Shown in pieces: positions 40,953 through 49,873 of a DNA stretch of 64,000 nt (within the stretch, counting starts at the first letter, position 1; each line of letters opens with the position of its first letter). Where the stretch lies: assembly GCF_028690125.1 (NCBI RefSeq), contig NZ_JAQVBV010000003.1, positions 1 to 64,000 on the forward strand. Direction: 5' to 3'. The notes beneath the pieces were generated by a model. It was given only the letters and a program-made list of their open reading frames with translations. It ran no database searches and had not been told where the DNA came from. Position numbers and translations under genes: made by a program. The DNA comes from Bacteroides sp. (lineage in GTDB: Bacteria; Bacteroidota; Bacteroidia; Bacteroidales; Bacteroidaceae).

Positions 40953-41729
40953 TTATGGAATCAGCTTGTGTTTTCGACGGGCTTCTTCTCTGCTACAAAG
41001 ATTGAAATGCCACCACTCGCTTGGGAGTGGACGGAATCCGGCTTTTTTCATGACTGTTCTTAATAATATCCGGTTCTGCCGTTCTTTTTCGCTGATCTTT
41101 CCTGTTTGTACTAATTCAACTTCTTGAGTAATATGAGCTTCGATACCAAGATGATCGATTTTTGTTCCCATTGGTAATGGAATATTCAAAGAGTCCAAAA
41201 TCCCGATATCTACTGCAAGTCCGTAATTGTGTAGTCCCCCTCCATGATTCGGATTGGATACATATCTGAATTTGGAAGTACCTTTCACCACATTCCACAT
41301 TTTCTTTTGCACGGACATAGGACGTGCCGCATCGTAAACAATGAGGCTATAGGAAGGGTGTAATTCTTTTAGTCCTTTTTGCACTTGTGCAAGGGCTTGC
41401 GCTGCATCCGGATGAAGATAGGCTTCATTCAGGTCATCATAAAGAATTTCTCCCGTGAAGTTATCTGCCCGGGTATACATTAAGTCGATATGAATAGTTG
41501 AATCGAGTTCGGAGATATTAACGAATCCAAGAGAGTCTAATGTGAGTGCTGTCCGGCTTTTAGTAAAGGTGCATTCAAGAGGGAGTGAAGTAACAGGTTT
41601 CACTGAATCTATAGATTCAATATGATGTTGTTTTTCTTTTGTTGGAGTATAGGAACAAGAGAAAAATAACACTAACCAAAAAACGAGTACGTTATACTTT
41701 ATAAGTCCCATAGAGGTCTTGTTTAACAA
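40953..41729 (-). CDS. M15 family D-Ala-D-Ala dipeptidase (VanX-like) lipoprotein
   Basis: DLMYTRADNFTG; NHGGGLHNYGLAVDIGI; PSEWWHFNL zinc/catalytic motifs. Confidence 0.9.
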   Translation of the reverse strand: MLNKTSMGLIKYNVLVFWLVLFFSCSYTPTKEKQHHIESIDSVKPVTSLPLECTFTKSRTALTLDSLGFVNISELDSTIHIDLMYTRADNFTGEILYDDLNEAYLHPDAAQALAQVQKGLKELHPSYSLIVYDAARPMSVQKKMWNVVKGTSKFRYVSNPNHGGGLHNYGLAVDIGILDSLNIPLPMGTKIDHLGIEAHITQEVELVQTGKISEKERQNRILLRTVMKKAGFRPLPSEWWHFNLCSREEARRKHKLIP

Positions 41730-41731
41730 GA

Positions 41732-41766
41732 AAACCCCTACAAGAAATTTACTTGCAAGGGTTTTT
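41732..41766 (-). terminator. Terminator downstream of tRNA
   Basis: Minus strand AAAAACCCTTGCAAG...CTTGTAGGGGTTTT. Confidence 0.6.
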
Positions 41767-41770
41767 AATG

Positions 41771-41844
41771 TGGACCAGCCTGGGCTTGAACCAGGGACCT
41801 CCAGATTATGAGTCTGTTGCTCTAACCAACTGAGCTACAAGTCC
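41771..41844 (-). tRNA. tRNA-Met (anticodon CAT)
   Basis: Minus strand GGACTTGTAGCTCAGTTGGTTAGAGCAACAGACTCATAATCTGGAGGTCCCTGGTTCAAGCCCAGGCTGGTCCA; cloverleaf with CAT anticodon and TTCAAGC T loop. Confidence 0.92.
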
Positions 41845-41936
41845 GGTGTATCCTTTTATTGGATGCGGTGACAAAAGTAGTTCTTTTTGCCGAATTATGC
41901 AAGTCCTTTTGATAAAAAACTGTAAAGTTTTCGTTC

Positions 41937-42248
41937 TCAGAACTTATATTTTCGTTTCGGGTTCTTTGGAAACCAACCTTTCTTCACTCGTTCCTCCTGC
42001 TCAAAAACCTCTTTAATGGTCCAAAACGAAGAAAAAGCGAATACACCTAATAAAGAAGATAGAATTACATTATCAATACTTAGTGAGGCAACGACGCCTG
42101 CAATGCCAAGTATAAGGAATATCCACCAACATCCTGTTCCCCAATAATATTCAGCCTTTACCACAATAGGATGAAAAAGACCGATAATCAAAAAGGTACA
42201 GATTCCAATGAATAATCCAGCCAGATGATATTCATTCAAAATTTCCAT
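41937..42248 (-). CDS. Small integral membrane protein (DUF4491-like)
   Basis: Three hydrophobic helices; HLAGLFIGICTFLIIGLFHPIVVKAEYYWGTGCWW. Confidence 0.8.
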   Translation of the reverse strand: MEILNEYHLAGLFIGICTFLIIGLFHPIVVKAEYYWGTGCWWIFLILGIAGVVASLSIDNVILSSLLGVFAFSSFWTIKEVFEQEERVKKGWFPKNPKRKYKF

Positions 42249-42252
42249 CCGA

Positions 42253-42717
42253 TTATTTTTCTACACGAATTGGAATTTCTTTTTTAATGCTTTGCTCCAG
42301 AGAAATCAATGTTTCAGTAGCAACTACACCTGGAATTTCCTGCATTTTGTTATTCAACAGATCCATTAAGTGTTCGTTGTCACAAGCATAAAGCTTAGTA
42401 AGCATAGTATAAGGACCTGTAGTAAAGTGGCATTCCACAATTTCGGGAATCTTTTGCAGCTCTGCTACTACAGATTTGTACATAGAACCTTTTTCCAGTT
42501 TAATACCAACATAAGTGCAAGTTCTATATCCCAGTGATTTTGGGTTCACATGATAGCCTGATCCAACAATAACTCCAAGGTCGATCAGTCTCTGTACGCG
42601 TTGATGGATGGCTGCACGGGATACGCCACACTCTGCCGCCACATCTTTAAATGGGATACGGGCATTCTGTGAGATGATCTCTAGGATTTGTCTGTCGAGG
42701 TTGTCTATTTTTTCCAT
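42253..42717 (-). CDS. Lrp/AsnC family transcriptional regulator
   Basis: LDRQILEIISQNARIPFKDVAAECGVSRAAIHQRVQRLIDLGVI HTH plus RAM domain. Confidence 0.95.
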   Translation of the reverse strand: MEKIDNLDRQILEIISQNARIPFKDVAAECGVSRAAIHQRVQRLIDLGVIVGSGYHVNPKSLGYRTCTYVGIKLEKGSMYKSVVAELQKIPEIVECHFTTGPYTMLTKLYACDNEHLMDLLNNKMQEIPGVVATETLISLEQSIKKEIPIRVEK

Positions 42718-42822
42718 AATAATAAATTATATTTTGCTGTTGTTATCATATAGTAAGCAAATATAGAGATTTATTTTAATTCTTCTTCTTTTCCGAGAAA
42801 AAAAAGAGGAAAAAGCAAAAAA

Positions 42823-42855
42823 AAGAGGTGCAACTCCTTTGCACCTCTTTCCTTT
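42823..42855 (-). terminator. Terminator-like hairpin between lrp-like and FKBP genes
   Basis: AAAGAGGTGCAA...TTGCACCTCTTT, 12-bp stem. Confidence 0.75.
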
Positions 42856-42880
42856 TTCTATTTAGAAAGAACTTTTCTTA

Positions 42881-43759
42881 TTACTTGCTTGGCTCGATGC
42901 CCAACAATTCTACTTCGAATACCAAAGCAGAGAATGGTTTGATCTGACCAGATTCACTTGCACCGTATGCTAATTCCTGAGGGATATAAAGTTCCCATTT
43001 TGAACCTACAGGCATCATAGTCAGAGCTTCTGTCCAACCTTTGATTACTCTGTTAGCAGGGAAAGTGGCAGGTTCATTACGTTTGAATGAGCTGTCGAAT
43101 TCAGTTCCGTCGATCAAAGTACCTTTGTAGTTTACCTTCACTTTAGAAGTGTCAGCAGGGATTGCTCCTGTTCCTTCAGTGATTACTTTATATTGCAATC
43201 CGCTAGGAGTAGTTTTTACACCTTCCTTAGTTTTGTTTTCAGCCAAGAATTTCTCACCTGCAGCTTTGTTTTCAGCATATTTTTCTTCCATAGCTTTTGC
43301 TTTTACAGCTTCCATAGCTGTGCGAGTGTACATCTGAGCTTCGTCCATAGTCATCAGACCACCTTTTTCTAAAGCACCTGCGATGAAACCTGCGATGAAG
43401 TTATCTTTGCTGATTGTCTTAAGAGAATCTCCAGCAAATAATTCCTGGTTGATATTCTTAATCATGCCGTTAGCGCCATTTATTTGTTGTCCGATTTGCA
43501 GACCTGCAATGTATGCGATATCTTTTTTGCTTGTCTTGTTAGCGCCGTCGTTCAAACCTTTGATGAATTCTGCCATATTAGTAGTATCTACGTTCAGGCG
43601 TCCAATCAAATAATCTTTCAGACCTTGTGTCTGAGCCATACCGATTGAATAAGACAATGAGTCGATGTCTGTTTTGAGATTTGCTTTAGGAGCTTGAGCT
43701 GTACAAGAAGCAAGACCTGCAGCAGCTACGATTGCCATAAAAATACTAACTTTTTTCAT
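42881..43759 (-). CDS. FKBP-type peptidyl-prolyl isomerase, lipoprotein
   Basis: LASCTAQ lipobox; VKVNYKGTLIDGTEFDSSFKRNEPATFPANRVIKGWTEALTMMPVGSKWELYIP. Confidence 0.95.
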   Translation of the reverse strand: MKKVSIFMAIVAAAGLASCTAQAPKANLKTDIDSLSYSIGMAQTQGLKDYLIGRLNVDTTNMAEFIKGLNDGANKTSKKDIAYIAGLQIGQQINGANGMIKNINQELFAGDSLKTISKDNFIAGFIAGALEKGGLMTMDEAQMYTRTAMEAVKAKAMEEKYAENKAAGEKFLAENKTKEGVKTTPSGLQYKVITEGTGAIPADTSKVKVNYKGTLIDGTEFDSSFKRNEPATFPANRVIKGWTEALTMMPVGSKWELYIPQELAYGASESGQIKPFSALVFEVELLGIEPSK

Positions 43760-43780
43760 GTTGCTTTTTAAATTTTTTAT

Positions 43781-44365
43781 TTATAATACTTCAAGTAATT
43801 CAACTTCAAATACAAGTGTACTGTGAGGAGGAATCATTTCTCCGGCACCTTGTGCACCATATGCCAGTTCTGACGGAATATAAAGTTTCCATTTTGAACC
43901 TTCCGGCATTAACTGAAGAGCTTCCACCCATCCCGGGATCACTTGGTTTACCCCAAATACAGCAGGCTCTCCACGTTTAATTGAACTGTCAAACAGAGTT
44001 CCATCAATCAATGTACCTTCATAGTGGCACTTTACCTGGTCGGTGGCTTTTGCCTTTTTACCATTTCCCTCATTGATGATTTCGTATTGCAATCCGCTCG
44101 GAAGGGTAACAACCTCTGCTCTTTTTTTGTTTTCTTCAAGAAAGACTTTACCCTGTTCAATGCTGGCAGCATTCATCTTAACTTCCAACTCTTCGAAATA
44201 TTTGTTTACTATTTCGCGGGCTTCCTTGTGGCTGATTGCAGTCTGGTTGCCTTCCAATACGTCTTTAATAGCTTGTGCAAAGTCATCCACTTCGATGCCT
44301 TTTGCACCCATACTTGATAAGTTTTGGCCTATTCCAAGACCAATTGCGTAACTAAATTTATCCAT
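43781..44365 (-). CDS. FKBP-type peptidyl-prolyl isomerase (no signal peptide)
   Basis: VKCHYEGTLIDGTLFDSSIKRGEPAVFGVNQVIPGWVEALQLMPEGSKWKLYIPSELAYG. Confidence 0.94.
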   Translation of the reverse strand: MDKFSYAIGLGIGQNLSSMGAKGIEVDDFAQAIKDVLEGNQTAISHKEAREIVNKYFEELEVKMNAASIEQGKVFLEENKKRAEVVTLPSGLQYEIINEGNGKKAKATDQVKCHYEGTLIDGTLFDSSIKRGEPAVFGVNQVIPGWVEALQLMPEGSKWKLYIPSELAYGAQGAGEMIPPHSTLVFEVELLEVL

Positions 44366-44533
44366 ACAATATTTTTATTGGAGATTGAAATGCAGTCCTT
44401 CATGACTTTAACATTCAATCAATTGCAATTTTATGAATCGCAAAAGTACACGTTTTATTTGAATGATTTAGCATTTAGTATTTAAAAATTCTTATATCAC
44501 CGAAAGTTCACTCTTTTCTTTAATATAAATTTC

Positions 44534-46480
44534 TTATAATTCGTTAATATACATATCTAGCCAAGCTAACCGTTGCTCTATGAAATCTTTTAGGAACTGT
44601 ACCTCTTTTTCATAACTTCCCCGGTCTATGTAATTAGGCCACATCACTTGGTGTATATCCCATCCGGCTCCACCGTTTTCTTGGCTTCCGAAATTGCGTG
44701 CAGCAGCACCTTCCAATTCATTGGAACGGTTCTGTACAAATTGTGGAAGTTGATCTAATTGTGGTTTCACTGTATTCCATTTTTCTTTGAGTGCTTTTAC
44801 GAAGGCTGGATCCTTAAACATTTGATCGAACCATGGCGAACAGGTTTTAATATACCAACCTTTCGGACCGGTTGAAGTTGCTCCTTGTTCTGTTGTAATG
44901 TGATTGGCATTACCAAAAGCTATATCGAAATCCCATACAAGAGGTTGTTCTATAATATTATTTCCAAGAACAGCCATATAACAACTTCCTCGCATATTTC
45001 CGTCACAATTCTTTGAAAGTTCCTGTACGATGAAGTATTTAACAAATGATTCTATATCTATGTATTTATGGTATCCATTTTCAGGATCAGTGAATTTATC
45101 GGAATATAAAACAGATTCGGCTTTATTATAGAAGTCTTTAACAAACTTGACTTGCTCCGCAGTTGGTTCGTCCGGATCTTTAAACATCATAGGCAATTTC
45201 TTTATATCTGTTTTGAAACGTTCTCCTTCATCATAGTGAAAGTCTAGTTCCAAGAGGTAATCGCCATTAACAGCTTTATCAGCCAGATTGATATTAAGGC
45301 GTTCTTCAGACACCTTGACGTGTTCTGTCAAGGCATAAACTCCCAGATATTTTCCATTCAGATATACTTCTACACTAATTGATTTGGGTGTCCATCTCAT
45401 ACCGACAATCTGCGAAATTTTGAATGCAGTAATATTTCTTATAAGTGTTTTATCGGCATAATTAGCAAGTAAAGCCCAATCTTTATCCTTACTCATACCT
45501 AACAATTGAGTTTTTTTATCCAGCTTTATTTTATATGGTTTTTTGGGCATTCCCCAAGTTGAATTTCCACGTCCACGTATTCCGGCAGTGCCTTCAACAG
45601 GAGTCCCGTCCGTATAAAGTTTATCTGGGTCCTCGACTTTAATTGTTGCCTTTACGTAATTTTCTTTATCTTTAATTTCTGCATTATTCTCTGTATTAAT
45701 ATGGATCTGAGGAATATGTATTGACCTTATGGTTACTATATAATTGATCTTAGTTCCATCTTTTTTCTTTAAGCTGTATGTTAGGGGAGAATCGAAATTG
45801 TTAGCTGTTTTTTCACTAATTTGTGGAATGTCGCCGATAGTGACAGAAACGCCACGAAAACCGAAACTTAAAACGAGTGATTGAGTAGAGACACCTTCAG
45901 GAAGAATAACATTTACTGAATTACCTTCAATAACGGCTATAATATCTTTATCTAGTTCGCTATTTTGAGCAGCTTCCAGAACAAATGAATAAATACCTTC
46001 TTCCCCTTCTCTATTGAGTTTTCTTTTTTCTCCATCGTTTAGATAAACGGTGACTACATTATTATCATAAGCTATACAAACAATAACAGGGTCGCCTTCA
46101 GTAGATGTTTTTATTGGAATGCCCAGGTTTGTACCGTTTACTACCCATGTACCTGTGGTACTTTTAGTAACAACGGGAACTCCTTTACTTGCAATATCAA
46201 TGATGTAATATTTTACAGATAGTTCTATGGTACTTTTATCGCTTAAAGTAAAAGTTGTCGTTGAACCTGTAGCTTTGATCCCACTGACCATTAAAGATTT
46301 GTCAAGTGCATCCTCAAATTGCTGGAGAACTGTTGGGGTAGTGGTAGTAATAGGTGGTGGTTCATTTCCATCGTTATTACTAATGTCTTTTTTGTCATCA
46401 GAACATGAAAAGAGAAAAATTGAAAGAACAAAACAAAGCTGTAGAAAGGCTTGTAGAATTGATAAATTGTGCTTCTTCAT
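44534..46480 (-). CDS. CotH-kinase-family lipoprotein with N-terminal Bacteroidetes accessory domains
   Basis: Lipobox-like LFSC; GIRGRGNSTWGMPKKPYKIKLDKK; WALLANYADKTLIRN; VWDFDIAFGN. Confidence 0.88.
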   Translation of the reverse strand: MKKHNLSILQAFLQLCFVLSIFLFSCSDDKKDISNNDGNEPPPITTTTPTVLQQFEDALDKSLMVSGIKATGSTTTFTLSDKSTIELSVKYYIIDIASKGVPVVTKSTTGTWVVNGTNLGIPIKTSTEGDPVIVCIAYDNNVVTVYLNDGEKRKLNREGEEGIYSFVLEAAQNSELDKDIIAVIEGNSVNVILPEGVSTQSLVLSFGFRGVSVTIGDIPQISEKTANNFDSPLTYSLKKKDGTKINYIVTIRSIHIPQIHINTENNAEIKDKENYVKATIKVEDPDKLYTDGTPVEGTAGIRGRGNSTWGMPKKPYKIKLDKKTQLLGMSKDKDWALLANYADKTLIRNITAFKISQIVGMRWTPKSISVEVYLNGKYLGVYALTEHVKVSEERLNINLADKAVNGDYLLELDFHYDEGERFKTDIKKLPMMFKDPDEPTAEQVKFVKDFYNKAESVLYSDKFTDPENGYHKYIDIESFVKYFIVQELSKNCDGNMRGSCYMAVLGNNIIEQPLVWDFDIAFGNANHITTEQGATSTGPKGWYIKTCSPWFDQMFKDPAFVKALKEKWNTVKPQLDQLPQFVQNRSNELEGAAARNFGSQENGGAGWDIHQVMWPNYIDRGSYEKEVQFLKDFIEQRLAWLDMYINEL

Positions 46481-46816
46481 GAATAAATGTATTAAATTGG
46501 TTATTAGATTATGATCAACTTAGATTATTATGAGGCTAATAGTATCGGATATTATAGGTTACTTGCTTGATGGTCAGAATGTCGATATGTGTCCGCAAGA
46601 AATATATATTACTCAAAAGTATGGAGTTTTTAGCAAACAAACAAGAAAATAACTTGAAAATTTAGTTCTAACATTATTTTTTGAAAGAAAAGTTATATTT
46701 ATTGTAGAAACAAAAGGGAAATTATCTCAAAGTTCAAGATTACATACGTTTAGATTTTCTTTTATCGACTATTCTCTTTATTTTTGTACTATTATGACAA
46801 CGCAAGGAGATAGTAT

Positions 46817-47518
46817 ATGAAGAATCTGGTAATATTGACAGGGGCAGGCATGAGTGCGGAGAGTGGAATTAGTACTTTTCGGGATGCAGGAGGACTATGG
46901 GATTGTTATCCTGTAGAACAGGTAGCGACTCCTGAGGGATATCAGCGTGATCCGGCATTGGTAATCAATTTCTATAATGAACGGCGAAAACAGTTGTTGG
47001 AAGTGAAGCCGAATCATGGACATGAACTGTTGGCGGAATTTGAGAAAGATTATCACGTGACAGTGATAACGCAGAATATTGATAATCTGCATGAACGGGC
47101 GGGTAGTAGCCATATTATTCATTTACATGGTGAATTGACAAAAGTTTGTTCGACCAGGGACCCCTATAATCCTCATTATATAAAAGAATTAAAACCTGAA
47201 GAATACGAAGTAAAGCTGGGAGATAAAGCAGGAGACGGAAGTCAGCTACGTCCTTTTATTGTATGGTTCGGGGAAGCCGTTCCAGAGATTGAAAAGGCGA
47301 TTCTTTGTGTGGAGAAAGCTGATATTTTCGTGATTATCGGGACTTCACTGAATGTATATCCGGCTGCGGGCTTGTTACATTATGTACCGGGAGGAGCAGA
47401 AGTGTATCTGATTGATCCCAAGCCTGTAGAGACGCATACTTCACGCCTAATCCATGTTATCCGGAAAGGAGCATCGGATGGAGTGGATGAATTGAAAGGT
47501 GCGTTGAGGGTTGGTTGA
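46817..47518 (+). CDS. Sir2-family NAD-dependent deacylase (sirtuin)
   Basis: LTGAGMSAESGISTFRDAGGLW; TQNIDNLHERAGSSHIIHLHGEL; RPFIVWFGE; IIGTSLNVYPAAG. Confidence 0.93.
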   Translation: MKNLVILTGAGMSAESGISTFRDAGGLWDCYPVEQVATPEGYQRDPALVINFYNERRKQLLEVKPNHGHELLAEFEKDYHVTVITQNIDNLHERAGSSHIIHLHGELTKVCSTRDPYNPHYIKELKPEEYEVKLGDKAGDGSQLRPFIVWFGEAVPEIEKAILCVEKADIFVIIGTSLNVYPAAGLLHYVPGGAEVYLIDPKPVETHTSRLIHVIRKGASDGVDELKGALRVG

Positions 47519-47570
47519 TTTAAATGTTATTTTGTTATGTAACTTCCATTTCTATGGTAATAAGATACTT

Positions 47571-48428
47571 ATGAAAAACAAATTATTAATAGTAGGAGCG
47601 TTTTTGTCTTTTTGTTCTTGCATATATGGACAGGGTCAATCTGCCACAGTAGAAAAAGGACTGTTCATAAATAAAAAAGAGTATTTTCAGCATCCCTGGC
47701 AAGGTAAAAGAGTGGGGTATATCGGTGATTCTATTACAGATCCTAATTGCTACGGGGATAAGATTAAGAAGTATTGGGACTTTCTGAAAGATTGGCTCGG
47801 AATTACTCCTTTTGTTTATGGCATAAGTGGGCGACAGTGGGATGACGTGCCACGTCAGGCAGGAGAGTTGAAGAATGAACATGGTGCAGAGATTGATGCC
47901 ATCATTGTTTTAATGGGTACAAATGATTTTAATAGTGGTGTACCTATAGGCGAATGGTTTACTGAACGGGAAGAGCAAGTAATGGCAGCTTCCGGAGAAA
48001 CTAAAAAGATGGTAAAGCGGATTAGACGTATCCCGATAATGGATAAAGATACTTATAAAGGTCGTATTAATATAGGTATAAATCAATTAAAGAAGCTCTT
48101 CCCTGATAAGCAAATCGTTTTATTAACTCCTTTGCATCGTTCTTTTGCAGAATTTAGTGAGAGGAATGTGCAGCCGGACGAGAGCTATCAAAATAGTTGT
48201 GGAGAATATATTGATGCTTATGTTCTCGCTATAAAAGAAGCGGGTAACATTTGGGGAATTCCTGTGATAGATTTTAATTCAAAGACGGGCATCAACCCGA
48301 TGATTGAGGAACAACTTATTTATTTTAATGATCCCACTTTTGACCGTTTACATCCAAATACGAATGGTCAGGAACGGATGGCTCGTACATTGATGTATCA
48401 ATTGCTTTCATTGCCTGCGGTATTTTAA
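47571..48428 (+). CDS. SGNH/GDSL hydrolase family protein
   Basis: Likely start MKNKLLIVGAFLSFCSC at 47571 (ORF track starts 47511); GYIGDSITDPNCYG block I; MGTNDF; DRLHPN Asp-His block. Confidence 0.87.
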   Translation: MKNKLLIVGAFLSFCSCIYGQGQSATVEKGLFINKKEYFQHPWQGKRVGYIGDSITDPNCYGDKIKKYWDFLKDWLGITPFVYGISGRQWDDVPRQAGELKNEHGAEIDAIIVLMGTNDFNSGVPIGEWFTEREEQVMAASGETKKMVKRIRRIPIMDKDTYKGRINIGINQLKKLFPDKQIVLLTPLHRSFAEFSERNVQPDESYQNSCGEYIDAYVLAIKEAGNIWGIPVIDFNSKTGINPMIEEQLIYFNDPTFDRLHPNTNGQERMARTLMYQLLSLPAVF

Positions 48429-48761
48429 ATAACTTGAGTGTAGAATAAAATAATTATTAATCCGTTGATAATTTCGTGATTATCGATTGATTGATGCGGT
48501 GAATGATGAATTCTAAAATATTGCCCGGGTAAAACATTTCAGACATAGGTCATTCAATATTTTATTGTAAATGCATTGCTTGCTATTACAGTCTATTGTT
48601 TTTTTGAAAAAGAGTCCGGCATTGATGTGTAATTTGTCAATGATGGGCAGCTAATATTATTCAAAGAATCATATCGGATTTATGTTGAAATACATGAATT
48701 TTGTTATCTTTAGAGCTAGCATCTCGATTGAGTTTGAATAGAAATTATTAGGTAAAAGATT

Positions 48762-48797
48762 GAAAGGACTATCTCCTATGGGTGAGACAGTCCTTTC
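48762..48797. terminator. Bidirectional terminator between convergent genes
   Basis: GAAAGGACTATCTC...GAGACAGTCCTTTC. Confidence 0.8.
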
Positions 48798-48834
48798 TTC
48801 ATGATAGTATTTATGTACTATATTACATAAATAA

Positions 48835-49845
48835 TTACCATTGAATAGCTTGATCTTGATCCGGAATCAGTGTATTGATCTGGCGCTCCATTGTCATGGA
48901 ACCCTTTACGTCATATATCATTGGATTCTTTGGATCTGAAGTGAAGTCTGTATATTTATACTCTAGACGCAAGATCGTTATATGACGTTCCAAATAAGGC
49001 TTCGTCTCATGTTTTTGTATGATTAGCTCATAAGTACAATCACCTACAGGCACTATATTGGCTCCACTTGTAGGGTCACCTTGTTTAATTGTCAATGGCC
49101 CTGCCATATTCCCATCTTTATTCAGTGCCCCTTCATTAAAGGTCACAATCACTTTATACTTACTGCGATTCTCATCTTCTTCCCATACTGAGCCTGCATA
49201 GAAGAATATTGAATTATCGTCTACTACGCGAGTCACGCGGGTATCTACTATAGCGGGATCATTGGTAGTACCATCTACATAAATATTCATTAATGTAGTT
49301 GAATAAGTACCGGAATAGTTGTTGTATAAGTTAATACCCAATAAAGCCTTACACCATCCCTTACGAATATTGCGAGTGTAAGACGGGTCCTCTTCAATAT
49401 TTAATGGAAGCACCCATTTCTCATTTAAATCTAATCCTTCCAAATTAAAATTGAGAGTGTAGTTTTGTGTATTCTCACCGGCTGGTATAAGGCAAGTTTC
49501 TGATGGAAACGAATAAAATCTTTCAGGCAATTGCCGAAACCAAAGATCCTTACGTCCTATTGCAAATTTTTCAGTATTCAAATGAAGCAGTGTATCGTTA
49601 TCTACTCCGACTTTCACATTGATACTCCGTTCGTTATCACGCGTACCACTGACAATGACCGGTAACTGATAAGATGCCGTGCCGTCGGGTTGGTAGCGTA
49701 TGTAAATATCGCACACACCGTTGCTACCTACCGGTGCTTTAAACGAAATCATCTGGCTGTGTAGCTCATTTTCCCATTCATCGTTGCATGATCCAAAGAA
49801 GACACATACCGCCGACATAATTCCTAAAATATATAATTTTTTCAT
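48835..49845 (-). CDS. DUF1735-type SusE-position lipoprotein
   Basis: Likely start MKKLYILGIMSAVCVFFGSC at 49845; immediately downstream of SusD. Confidence 0.72.
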   Translation of the reverse strand: MKKLYILGIMSAVCVFFGSCNDEWENELHSQMISFKAPVGSNGVCDIYIRYQPDGTASYQLPVIVSGTRDNERSINVKVGVDNDTLLHLNTEKFAIGRKDLWFRQLPERFYSFPSETCLIPAGENTQNYTLNFNLEGLDLNEKWVLPLNIEEDPSYTRNIRKGWCKALLGINLYNNYSGTYSTTLMNIYVDGTTNDPAIVDTRVTRVVDDNSIFFYAGSVWEEDENRSKYKVIVTFNEGALNKDGNMAGPLTIKQGDPTSGANIVPVGDCTYELIIQKHETKPYLERHITILRLEYKYTDFTSDPKNPMIYDVKGSMTMERQINTLIPDQDQAIQW

Positions 49846-49873
49846 ATTGTATCCATTGTTTACGTTACTACCA

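Noticed and set aside
41771-41844. tRNA as an integration site for a mobile element
   Set aside because: No integrase or direct repeat of the tRNA 3' end seen next to it.
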